Assembly: GCA_003223935.1 (NCBI GenBank)
Contig: QHXQ01000079.1
Span: 1 to 37,509, forward strand
Direction of reading: 5' to 3'
DNA length: 37,509 nt
Source: Acidobacteriota bacterium
GTDB taxonomy: Bacteria; Acidobacteriota; Blastocatellia; Pyrinomonadales; Pyrinomonadaceae
Shown piece by piece: positions 24,559-31,904 of the stretch. The position numbers were made by a program, and so were the translations under genes. The notes beneath the pieces were generated by a model. The model was not told the DNA's origin. It made no database searches and was given only the letters and a program-made list of their open reading frames with translations. Position 1 is the stretch's first letter. Each line of letters starts with the position of its first letter.

Positions 24559-26166
24559 GTGAGCGGCTCGGCCGGCTTCCAAATCTTCGCGCCCGAAACC
24601 TACACGCTGCACTTCAAAGTCGAGTTTCAGTTCTTCACCAATCAGGTGCGCGTCTATTACACGACCGATGGCACGCAGCCATGCGGCTCGTTCGGCTCGG
24701 TCGGCAATGTCACACAGCCCAACGGCACGCCTTGCGGCGCGGGCAACACGACGCAGGTCTCCGTCGCCAGTTATACCTGCACCTACTCCGACCAGATGCA
24801 AAGCCGTCAGGTCGTAGACGTGACGACCGCCACCATCCCGCCGCAGTCCGCCGGCACGACCGTCAAGTACATCGTCAGCGCATGGCACTCCGGCGGCGGC
24901 CCCGAAATCTTCGGCAACTCTGGCACGTGCGGCGGTTGCTTCTCGGCCACCAGTTCATCGGACGCGACCCAGTTCCAGTACAACGTGCTTGCGCCGCCCG
25001 CGATGCCGCTTATCATCTCGGAGTTTCGCCTGCGCGGCCCCGGCCCCAGTCCGACGCCGAGCGCGGCACAACAGGCAGCCGACGAGTACGTCGAGATTTA
25101 CAACAACAGCGACTCGGATGTAACCGTCAATGCCTTCGATGGCTCGGCCGGCTTCGCGCTCGCCGCCTCAGATGGCACGGCGCGCTTCACGCTCCCCAAC
25201 GGCACAGTTATTCCTGCGCGCGGTCATTATCTCGGCGTCAACTCCACCGGCTACTCGCTCGGCTCATATCCGGCCGGCAACGGTACGACGGCGACGGGCG
25301 ATGCCACCTACACAACCAACATCGCAGACAACGCCGGCATCGCGCTCTTCAACACAGCGAACCCGGCCAACTTCACGCTCGCCAATCGGCTCGACGCGGT
25401 CGGCTCGACTGCGGGAGCCAACATGCTCTACAAAGAGGGCACGGGCTACACGGCGATCACGCCGTTCAATATTGACTACTGCTTCTATCGTGACCTGTCC
25501 AGCGGCACGCCGAAGGACACGGACAACAATTCGTTTGACTTCCTGTTCGTGGACACCGCCGGCACAGTCGCAGAAGCCGGACAGCGACTCGGCGCGCCGG
25601 GGCCGGAGAACTTGTCGAGTCCCATTCAGCGCAACGCTCTGGTCAAGTCGGCGCTGATTGATTCGGGCTGCACCACGACCTCCGTCGGCGTTAACAGCAA
25701 CCCCGTCGGCGGCACTTGCCCGCGCGTGCGCGATACAACATCGGTCGGGCTACCGGGCAGCCCAACTGCCAACGGCACGCTCTCGATCCGTCGCACCTTC
25801 GTCAACAACACGGGCAGCAGCGTCACGCGCTTGCGCTTCCGCATCGTGGACATCACCACCTTGCCCGCAACCGGCACAGCCGACTTGCGTGGGTTGACCT
25901 CGACGGATGTCACCGCGACCTGCGTCAGCACGGGTCAAGGTTGTCCTTCCGGCACAGGTTCGATGGTGACAATTCGCGGGACGACTCTGGAGCAACCGCC
26001 CGCACAATCAACCAACGGCGGCGGCTACAACTCGACGCTCTCGGCCGACACGATCCAGTTGGGCACGCCGCTCAGCCCGGGCAACAAGATCAACGCGCAA
26101 TTCCTACTCGGCGTAGCGAAGGGCGGCAACTATCGCTTCTTCATCAACGTCGAAGCGTTGCCGTAA
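24559..26166 (+). CDS. Lamin-tail surface-type protein, possibly 5' truncated
   Basis: This 535-residue reading starts at GTG 24559, only 18 bp after an in-frame stop (24541-24543), and shows no signal peptide, although its relative at 15530 has one. The N-terminal ~145 residues contain a beta domain with VRVYYTTDGTQPCG, resembling chitobiase-type or E-set domains. A lamin-tail domain follows (~150-330: LIISEFRLRGPGPSP, DEYVEIYNNSDSDV, VIPARGHYLGV), then the ~180-residue final module shared with the giant protein: LGAPGPENLSSPIQRNA, then SVTRLRFRIVDIT, GTTLEQPPAQ and GGNYRFFINVEALP. No ribosome-binding site is visible, so 5' truncation, a frameshift, or a remnant of a larger gene are real alternatives to an intact cytoplasmic protein. 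Confidence 0.75.
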   Translation: MSGSAGFQIFAPETYTLHFKVEFQFFTNQVRVYYTTDGTQPCGSFGSVGNVTQPNGTPCGAGNTTQVSVASYTCTYSDQMQSRQVVDVTTATIPPQSAGTTVKYIVSAWHSGGGPEIFGNSGTCGGCFSATSSSDATQFQYNVLAPPAMPLIISEFRLRGPGPSPTPSAAQQAADEYVEIYNNSDSDVTVNAFDGSAGFALAASDGTARFTLPNGTVIPARGHYLGVNSTGYSLGSYPAGNGTTATGDATYTTNIADNAGIALFNTANPANFTLANRLDAVGSTAGANMLYKEGTGYTAITPFNIDYCFYRDLSSGTPKDTDNNSFDFLFVDTAGTVAEAGQRLGAPGPENLSSPIQRNALVKSALIDSGCTTTSVGVNSNPVGGTCPRVRDTTSVGLPGSPTANGTLSIRRTFVNNTGSSVTRLRFRIVDITTLPATGTADLRGLTSTDVTATCVSTGQGCPSGTGSMVTIRGTTLEQPPAQSTNGGGYNSTLSADTIQLGTPLSPGNKINAQFLLGVAKGGNYRFFINVEALP

Positions 26167-26170
26167 AAAC

Positions 26171-26311
26171 AGAAGGCAGAAGGCAGTAGGCAGTGAAGAC
26201 AAACAGAAGGCCGGCGATTGATTCAGCCCTCGTCAGCTTACGAGGCCCATTTAATCGCCGGCCCTTTTTCTATCTTGAACTGCTTACTGCCTTCTGCCTT
26301 CTGCCTTCTGC
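26171..26311. repeat. Inverted heptamer-repeat element G with nested terminator
   Basis: The left arm 26171-26194 is built of GGCAGAA/GGCAGTA-type units. The right arm 26279-26302 pairs with it at 23 of 24 positions and continues in CCTTCTG units to about 26311. Between the arms lies the terminator at 26209-26269. The right arm overlaps the 3' end of the minus-strand Cys-rich gene and encodes its last residues. Confidence 0.92.
26209..26269 (+). terminator. Terminator between convergent surface-protein and feo genes
   Basis: An 11-bp stem (26209-26219 with 26253-26263) encloses a small secondary hairpin (CCTCG 26228-26232, CGAGG 26241-26245) and is followed by five Ts at 26265-26269. It lies 43 nt after the + strand stop and could serve that gene. 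On the - strand the following tract is not T-rich. Confidence 0.8.
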
Positions 26312-26520
26312 TTTTCCCGTCCGAGCTGGATGAGGAGTTTGGCTTGCGGTTGCAATGTACGTGGTTCAGAGCCGCAACTGCCGCAGCCGGTCGCGCAGCC
26401 AGCGTCCTCAGCCCTGCGCGCCTGAAACGAACGCAGCCGCGCCCAACCGCGCCGCCCGACGTACACGCACGCCGCCAACACGATCAGAAGTACAGCAATG
26501 TTCTGCCAATCAAGCAACAT
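26284..26520 (-). CDS. FeoB-associated Cys-rich membrane protein
   Basis: The product is a 78-residue protein with one N-terminal membrane helix (MLLDWQNIAVLLIVLAACVY) and a short cytoplasmic tail holding CATGCGSCG. This is the form of FeoB-associated Cys-rich proteins (FeoB-associated, PF12669 type), thought to assist iron(II) transport, perhaps by redox or iron binding. ATG 26520 is chosen over a start 18 bp further up because MLLDWQN is the usual opening. It follows feoB by 36 bp. The last ~10 residues (EKQKAEGRRQ) and the stop are encoded by the GGCAGAA heptamer repeat, so the natural C-terminus has been replaced by repeat DNA. Confidence 0.85.
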   Translation of the reverse strand: MLLDWQNIAVLLIVLAACVYVGRRGWARLRSFQARRAEDAGCATGCGSCGSEPRTLQPQAKLLIQLGREKQKAEGRRQ

Positions 26521-26556
26521 CTCAACACACAAGCTCAAACAAAGAGCGAATCACAA

Positions 26557-28785
26557 CTAACTGAAACCCAACAAACGTCCGCCCTGATACGTGATGAACG
26601 AAGCGATGTAGGCGAGCACGAGCATGTACGAGACCATGAACAGGGGCCAGCGCCAAGAGTTCGTCTCGCGCCGCACGATGGCGACCGTTGACATGCACTG
26701 GCAGGCGAGCACGAAGAAGACCATCATCGAAACCGCGACGAGCGGCGTCCATGCGCGCGTGCCATCGGCCCGCCGCGCGTTGCGCACCGCTTCGATGAGC
26801 GAACCTGATTGTTCTTTCGCGCCCTCGTCGCCGACGTTATAGACGATGCTCAAAGTGGAGACCAAAGTCTCGCGCGCGGCAAACGATGAGATCAAGCCGA
26901 TGCCCATCTGCCAGTCGAAGCCGAGCGGGCGAATGGCCGGCTCGATCAAGCGGCCCAAGCGGCCCGCAAAGCTCTGCCGTATCTGCTCGCCCTTGTCGTC
27001 CGCCGCCGCAGGCTGCGCCGCAGCGTTCGTTGTGTTTGCGCCGCTAGTCGCTGCTCCGTTTGTCGTCGCTTGCGCGCTTACGGTCTGCGCCGCAGGCGTC
27101 GGCTGATGCAGGCGCGGGAAGGTGACGAGTGCCCACAGCAGAATCGAGATCGCGAGGATGACCGTGCCCGCGCGCCGCACGAACATCCACGCGCGCGTGC
27201 GCATCGTCTGCGCGATGTTGAGCGCGCTCGGCAGACGATAAGGCGGCAACTCAAGGACGAGCGGCGGCGGCGGCGCTTTCAGAATCGTGTGCTTCAAGAC
27301 CCAAGCCACACAGATCGCCACGACGATGCCCAGCAGATACATCGCCATGATGATCACGACGCCGACCGACAGGATGCCGAAAACTTTCTGCCCCGTGAAG
27401 AACGCCGCGATCATCAGCGTATAGACCGGCAGCCGCGCCGAACAACTCATAAACGGCGCGATCAGGATCGTCGCCAAACGATCCTTCGGATTCTCAATCG
27501 TGCGCGTCGCCATGATGCCCGGAATCGCGCACGCGAAACTCGAAAGCAGCGGCATGAACGCCTTGCCGTGCAACCCGACGCTACGCATCAGCCGATCCAT
27601 CAAAAACGCCGCGCGCGCCATGTAGCCGCTGTCTTCGAGTAACGCGATGAAGAAAAAGAGCAACAGAATCTGCGGCAAAAAGACGAGCACGCCGCCGACG
27701 CCCGCAATCACGCCGTTGACCAGTAGGTCGGTCAGCAAACCCGGCGACATGTGCGCCTGCACCGTGTTGCCGAGCGCGCCGAAGCCCTGATCAATCAAGT
27801 CCATCGGCAGCCGCGCCCAAGAAAAGATGGTCTGAAAGACGATGAACATGACGGCGAGCAGGATCAAGGGGCCGAAGACCCTGTGCGTGACGAACGCATC
27901 AATGCGATCCGTGATCGTGCTGTGCTCGGCGCGTCTGTGTCGCACTGCGCCGTGCGCCGCGCGCTCGATCCAGTCGTAGCGCGCAACGAGCGGCTCTTGC
28001 CACCAGTTCGGGTTCGCGGCCGCGAGCCGTGCACGCGCCGCCTTGATCTCCTCTTGCCGCGCTTCATTCGGCGGCAACTCGTCCGCGTACAACTCAGTCA
28101 ATGCCACGTGGCGTTGTGCGTGCTTCGCTCCGCCGGCCGCTTGTTCCTGCTCGTGCCCGTTGCCCGCAAGCGCCAGCAACTCACGCTCGGCTGCTTCCGA
28201 CAAACGCCAACCTGCCTGATGACTGCACTCCGCATCCGCTGCACACGCGACGGCCGCGGCGAGCGCATCGAGTCCGCGCCGTTGCGTAGCCACGACGGGC
28301 ACGACCGGCACGCCGAGTGCGCGTGACAGTTGCACGGCATCAATCTCAATGCCGCGTCGTTCCGCCAGATCGATCATCGTCAAAGCGATGACGAGCGGGC
28401 GACCCGTCTCGATCAATTGGGTGACGAGATAGAGATTGCGTTCGAGATTGGTTGCGTCCACGACCGCAACGACCACGTCGGGCATAGGCACGACGCTTGC
28501 GCGCCCCAAGATCACATCGCGCGCGATCTGTTCGTCGAGCGAGGCTGCGTCGAGGCTGTAGAGACCGGGCAGATCAACGACGCGCGCGGGCGGCCCATCT
28601 TGCGTCAGCGGCCACACGCCCTCTTTGCGTTCGACGGTCACGCCCGGATAGTTGGCGACCTTTTGACGCAGACCAGTGAGTGCGTTGAAGAGGCTTGTCT
28701 TGCCGGCGTTCGGATTGCCGGCAAGCGCCACTGTCAGAGGCCGCGCGGCGCTGGCGGCGAGAGGCAGAGAAGTTGACGAATTCAT
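26557..28785 (-). CDS. feoB: Ferrous iron transport protein B
   Basis: FeoB is the GTPase-linked iron(II) channel of the cytoplasmic membrane. The 742 residues are normal length. The N-terminal G domain has G1 GNPNAGKTS (23-31), the switch region YPGVTVERKEG, and G3 DLPGLYSL (71-78). The expected N-x-x-D G4 motif reads TMID (136-139), with Thr in place of Asn. The membrane part begins near residue 290 and contains the two gate regions (LEDSGYMARAAFLMDRLM, CAIPGIMATR and FAARETLVSTLS). The segment around 580-615 is an Ala/Thr/Asn-rich cytoplasmic insert. feoA lies upstream, with heptamer element H between them, and a Cys-rich gene downstream. Iron-dependent control is suggested by the operator ahead of feoA. 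Confidence 0.96.
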   Translation of the reverse strand: MNSSTSLPLAASAARPLTVALAGNPNAGKTSLFNALTGLRQKVANYPGVTVERKEGVWPLTQDGPPARVVDLPGLYSLDAASLDEQIARDVILGRASVVPMPDVVVAVVDATNLERNLYLVTQLIETGRPLVIALTMIDLAERRGIEIDAVQLSRALGVPVVPVVATQRRGLDALAAAVACAADAECSHQAGWRLSEAAERELLALAGNGHEQEQAAGGAKHAQRHVALTELYADELPPNEARQEEIKAARARLAAANPNWWQEPLVARYDWIERAAHGAVRHRRAEHSTITDRIDAFVTHRVFGPLILLAVMFIVFQTIFSWARLPMDLIDQGFGALGNTVQAHMSPGLLTDLLVNGVIAGVGGVLVFLPQILLLFFFIALLEDSGYMARAAFLMDRLMRSVGLHGKAFMPLLSSFACAIPGIMATRTIENPKDRLATILIAPFMSCSARLPVYTLMIAAFFTGQKVFGILSVGVVIIMAMYLLGIVVAICVAWVLKHTILKAPPPPLVLELPPYRLPSALNIAQTMRTRAWMFVRRAGTVILAISILLWALVTFPRLHQPTPAAQTVSAQATTNGAATSGANTTNAAAQPAAADDKGEQIRQSFAGRLGRLIEPAIRPLGFDWQMGIGLISSFAARETLVSTLSIVYNVGDEGAKEQSGSLIEAVRNARRADGTRAWTPLVAVSMMVFFVLACQCMSTVAIVRRETNSWRWPLFMVSYMLVLAYIASFITYQGGRLLGFS

Positions 28786-28804
28786 AAAGCAGTGACAGAA
28801 GAAA

Positions 28805-28890
28805 GTCTGGTGGCTGGAGTCGAGAGTCTGGAGTCAAAAGCGAAAGCAGTTTGCCCTTTGACTCCAGACTCTCGACTCCAGCCACCAGAC
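28805..28890. repeat. Inverted heptamer-repeat element H (feoA/feoB gap), perfect arms
   Basis: Arms 28805-28838 and 28857-28890 are 34 bp and match perfectly (34 of 34) around an 18-nt loop. The left arm runs in 7-bp steps of GTCTGGA-like units. It lies between feoA (stop at 28903) and feoB (ATG at 28785), 19 nt before the feoB start on the - strand. The hairpin would be very stable in the feo mRNA. Confidence 0.95.
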
Positions 28891-28902
28891 CTCTTAAATC
28901 TC

Positions 28903-29199
28903 TTAAGTCGTGACGACGCTGATCATCTGAGCTTCGGCGCGTCGGAGCGCGAGATGATAACCGCGCACGCGCACTTGAATCGGATCGCCGAGCGGCGCAG
29001 CCTTCACCACGCAGACCGGCGCGCCCGGCACAACGCCCATCTCCATCAGGCGCCGCGCAACCGCGTCCGCACCACCGACCGCGACGACGCGCGCACGCGC
29101 GCCATGCGGCAGCGTATTCAGACTCAACAAGCCATGTTGGACTGTCGTGGCAGCTTGAATATGGCCGCCGATTACGAGTTCCTGTGTTGCGGTGCTCAT
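28903..29199 (-). CDS. feoA: Ferrous iron transport protein A
   Basis: FeoA is a small SH3-like cytoplasmic protein that works with FeoB in iron(II) uptake. The product has 98 residues: an extended N-terminus (MSTATQELVIGG), then the core with ARARVVAVGGADAVARRLM, EMGVVPGAPVCVVK, PLGDPIQVRVRGYHLALRR and EAQMISVV. These are family hallmarks. The ATG at 29199 is preferred over a TTG 33 bp upstream. It is the first gene of feoA-feoB-Cys-rich and has the promoter/operator at 29274-29304 about 75 bp ahead of it. Confidence 0.93.
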   Translation of the reverse strand: MSTATQELVIGGHIQAATTVQHGLLSLNTLPHGARARVVAVGGADAVARRLMEMGVVPGAPVCVVKAAPLGDPIQVRVRGYHLALRRAEAQMISVVTT

Positions 29200-29273
29200 T
29201 GGGGGATCGCGCCAACGCGGCGCGCCTTTCAAGAAAGATGATTTCTAAGGTGAACCTTCGCCCACCGCTCCAG

Positions 29274-29304
29274 AGTATAGCGGAATTGAAAATAGATTTC
29301 AATT
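29274..29304 (-). promoter_or_regulatory. feo promoter with overlapping palindromic operator
   Basis: On the - strand, TTGAAA (29297-29302) and TATACT (29274-29279) are separated by exactly 17 nt, giving a near-consensus promoter with start near 29267. A perfect 8-bp inverted repeat (AATTGAAA at 29284-29291, TTTCAATT at 29297-29304, spacer 5) overlaps the -35 box and spacer. Binding of a Fur- or DtxR-type iron repressor here would block RNA polymerase. The palindrome is seen; the repressor identity is inferred from the feo context. Confidence 0.75.
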
Positions 29305-29356
29305 TCATTTCAAAGTTTTCGGCGGCCCTTCGTTTCCGGTCTAAATCGCTAGAGTC

Positions 29357-30952
29357 TCACTGCTGCGTCAGTTGAATGATCGAGAGATCTGCGCGCACCT
29401 GTCCGATGGGCGTGGTCGCGGTCACGCGCAAGGGCAAGTGGCGCTTGTCGGCGCTGACCCAGAGGTGCAGGTTCATTTGATTGCCCTGCGGGTCGTCGGT
29501 CGAGATTTCGAGTTGAATCGCGGGGATGCGTTGCCCGCCGAGTTCTATGGTCTCGCGTTTGACCGAACTGATGAAGAGCGTGCGCGGGCGGCGATTGATG
29601 AGCAGCGAGACGGCGTTGCGCTTGGGCGGCGTGAGATCGAACGAGCGTAGCGCGTAGAGCACAGAGACCCAATCGTACGTGCCGACCGGCACCTCGATTG
29701 ATTTACCGTCGGTGACGATGGCTGAGCCGCGCTCTTGATCGATGGTGACGACGCCGGACGTTTGATGTCGCCCTTCTTGCACCTGCAACTCCGTGCGATA
29801 AGGTAGCAGCGAGGTCGCGTCAACGTAAGCACTGATTCTATCGTTGACCGGAAACAGGCGTTGCCCCTCGCCTGCGGTGCTGAGCGTCGCACTCAAGAGG
29901 ATGCCGTCGCGATTGAAGAAGCGGCCACGCTGGCGCACTTGAAAATTGGCGACACCGATGGGCTGTGTGCCCGCGCCCAGATAGAACTTAAAGCCCAGCG
30001 GCTCACCGACCTGAAACGGCAGGCCCGTGATCTGCGTCGGGTCAGCGCTGTGTTCACGCGGTGTCGGTGTCGGTCGTGGCGTGGGGCGCGGCGTCGGCGT
30101 CGCCTGCGCCGCGATCTCTGCGGGCGGCGTCAGATCGACGATGTCAACGCTGGCGAGTTCAGCGCGAATTTCGCCGACACGTTGCCGTGCGGTGACGAGC
30201 ACGGGGATATGGCGCGCATCATCAGAGAAATAGATGCGCACGCGATAGTCGTTAGCCGCAGAGTTGTCGCGGACGCGCAACTGCGTGACGAGCGCATTGA
30301 ATGAACCGGCTGGCGTCTTGACCGTCTCGCGCCCCGTGACGCGCAACTCTGCTTGATATTGCTTGTCTTGCTGTTGCGCAGTGAGCGGATAGATCGAGCC
30401 GGGCGCGAGCGTCTGTGTGCGCAGGTAGTAGAGCGCGGATAAAAAGTCAAAGGTCGTGGGCGCGTTGTTCTCCGTCGTCGTGCCCGCGTTGATGACATCT
30501 GCGTCCGTGCTGAATGAACCACTGGTGATGCTCGGCGGCGGCTCAGGATTGTGTTTGCTGACTTGCGTGTGAAAGGGCTGGCCCGTGCGCGGATCGACGT
30601 AAGCAACGTAATCGTTGTTGATCGAAAGCAGCGCCGCGCGCACAGCTTCGACCGTAGCGACGTGCGCGCGCAGTTCGACGCCTTCGCGGTTGAAGTATGT
30701 GCCGCGCCCCGCGACGAACAGTTCGACGTGCGCGGCGGGCGCGAAGCTGGAGAAGGTGACGGTGTAGGTTAATTTTTCGCCGGGCTGGTAAGGTGTGCCG
30801 GTCGGCTGCTGCGCCAAGACTGACGCAATGCAGGTGCAGAAACAGATAACAATTAACAGTGCCGACAGCCGGCGTTCTCTTCGCTGCAACAGTCGCTTCC
30901 CCTTTGTCGCGGACTCGGCCCAACCGCTCCTCGAACGCGCGGCGTCAGACAT
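29357..30952 (-). CDS. Secreted protein with two DUF3108-like domains
   Basis: The 531-residue product has a long basic N-terminus, then a signal-type segment (LSALLIVICFCTCIASVLAQ, ~29-48). Two similar halves follow, ~55-275 and ~305-530. Each has the same order: YQPGEKLTYTVTFSSF or FQVGEPLGFKFYLGAG near its start, a GRGTYFNREGVEL or GRFFNRDGILL block, a YVDPRTGQPFHT or YVDATSLLPYRT block, a TFDFLSALYYLR or TYDWVSVLYALR block, and DDARHIPVLV or ADKRHLPLRV near the end. They are joined by a Pro/Thr/Arg linker (TPTPRPTPRPTPTPRE). DUF3108 proteins are predicted periplasmic or outer-envelope beta proteins of unknown function. This one looks like an internal duplication. A 143-bp gap separates it from pyrF. 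Confidence 0.86.
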   Translation of the reverse strand: MSDAARSRSGWAESATKGKRLLQRRERRLSALLIVICFCTCIASVLAQQPTGTPYQPGEKLTYTVTFSSFAPAAHVELFVAGRGTYFNREGVELRAHVATVEAVRAALLSINNDYVAYVDPRTGQPFHTQVSKHNPEPPPSITSGSFSTDADVINAGTTTENNAPTTFDFLSALYYLRTQTLAPGSIYPLTAQQQDKQYQAELRVTGRETVKTPAGSFNALVTQLRVRDNSAANDYRVRIYFSDDARHIPVLVTARQRVGEIRAELASVDIVDLTPPAEIAAQATPTPRPTPRPTPTPREHSADPTQITGLPFQVGEPLGFKFYLGAGTQPIGVANFQVRQRGRFFNRDGILLSATLSTAGEGQRLFPVNDRISAYVDATSLLPYRTELQVQEGRHQTSGVVTIDQERGSAIVTDGKSIEVPVGTYDWVSVLYALRSFDLTPPKRNAVSLLINRRPRTLFISSVKRETIELGGQRIPAIQLEISTDDPQGNQMNLHLWVSADKRHLPLRVTATTPIGQVRADLSIIQLTQQ

Positions 30953-31048
30953 TCGTTACACGCCGCGCGCCTCTGCGCTGTTCCGAAAGCTGCGGCCGGA
31001 AATAAGATGTTAGCAGATAATGGCGCGAAAAGCAGGGAGGGATAAGAA

Positions 31049-31104
31049 CAGTAGCCAGTAAGTAGTAGGCAGTAGAAAAAGCATCTGTTCTTCTACTAGC
31101 TACT
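31049..31104. repeat. Inverted heptamer-repeat element I (pyrF 3' end)
   Basis: The left arm 31049-31076 is four units of the CAGTAGC/CAGTAGA type. The right side 31091-31104 has two units (TTCTACT, AGCTACT) that are roughly inverse. Pairing is only partial. The right side contains the pyrF stop codon (31096-31098) and the preceding residues DSS, so repeat DNA forms the end of that gene. Confidence 0.65.
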
Positions 31105-31827
31105 ATCCTTTAAGTCCTCAGCCTTCATCTCTTCTTTGATCTCTTCAACGGCGCGAAGCGGATCGGGCGCATTTAGAATCGCGCGCCCGATGACGAGATA
31201 GTCAGCACCGGCGCGGACGGCCTCGGCGGGCGAGAGCACGCGCTTCTGATCATCGTGTGCAACACCGCGCGGGCGGACGCCGGGTGTGACGACGAGGAAG
31301 TCGCGACGCTCAACCGCAGCACGCACAGGCGCGATCTCGTGCGGCGAGGCGACCACGCCATCGAGGCCGCAAGCATCAGCCAAGCGCGCGAGTCGCGTGA
31401 CTTGCCCTTCGAGTGTGTCGCTTACGCCGATCTCTGCGAGCGTCGCCGCGTCAGTGCTGGTCAACACGGTCACGGCGATCAGTTTAGGGCGCGGCAAACC
31501 TTCGCGCGTGGCCGTCTCTGTCACAGCTTCGGCGGCACGCCGCAGCATCTCGCTGCCGCCCGCCGCATGCACGTTGCAGAGCGTGACGCCGAGCCGCACA
31601 GCCTCGCGGCAAGCGGCCACGACTGTGTTCGGGATGTCGTGAAATTTCAGATCGAGAAACACGCGCCCGCCTGCTTGGACAAGCTCGCGCACAAAGGCGG
31701 GGCCGGCCGCCGTGAACAACTGCGCGCCGACCTTGAACATCCCCGCATGCCCGCGCAACTTATTGAACCACTCGCGCGCTTCGGCGGCGCGCTCAACGTC
31801 GAGCGCGATAATCAGTTTATCGTTCAT
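31096..31827 (-). CDS. pyrF: Orotidine 5'-phosphate decarboxylase
   Basis: PyrF removes CO2 from OMP to give UMP, the last step of de novo pyrimidine synthesis. The 243 residues are normal for the short family. The catalytic lysine-aspartate block is FLDLKFHDIPNTV (near 58-70). The N-terminal LIIALDVERAAEAR, the NVHAAGGSEML block, and the C-terminal TPGVRPRG and GADYLVIGRAI, which hold the phosphate, are all present. It lies 34 bp after pyrD on the same strand. The start codon is preceded by repeat element J with no clear ribosome-binding site. Confidence 0.96.
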   Translation of the reverse strand: MNDKLIIALDVERAAEAREWFNKLRGHAGMFKVGAQLFTAAGPAFVRELVQAGGRVFLDLKFHDIPNTVVAACREAVRLGVTLCNVHAAGGSEMLRRAAEAVTETATREGLPRPKLIAVTVLTSTDAATLAEIGVSDTLEGQVTRLARLADACGLDGVVASPHEIAPVRAAVERRDFLVVTPGVRPRGVAHDDQKRVLSPAEAVRAGADYLVIGRAILNAPDPLRAVEEIKEEMKAEDLKDSS

Positions 31828-31840
31828 AGATGAGCTACAG

Positions 31841-31904
31841 AGGTCAGCTATCAGCGAGCGGCTATCGGGCTAAAGCTGACGGCTGATGGCTGACAGCTAA
31901 CAGC
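31841..31904. repeat. Inverted heptamer-repeat element J (pyrD/pyrF gap)
   Basis: The side towards pyrD (about 31873-31904) runs as GGCTGAC/AGCTAAC-type units. The side towards pyrF (about 31841-31866) runs as GTCAGCT/ATCAGCG-type units, partly inverse (GTCAGCTATCAGC against GTCAGCCATCAGC). The first of these supplies the last ~12 residues of PyrD and the second lies just upstream of the pyrF ATG at 31827. Pairing is imperfect, so it looks like a decayed or incomplete element. Confidence 0.65.

Noticed and set aside
24402..25475. 357-residue reading overlapping the TonB-domain and lamin-tail genes in another frame
   Set aside because: Arg-rich shadow of real genes with no recognisable domain.
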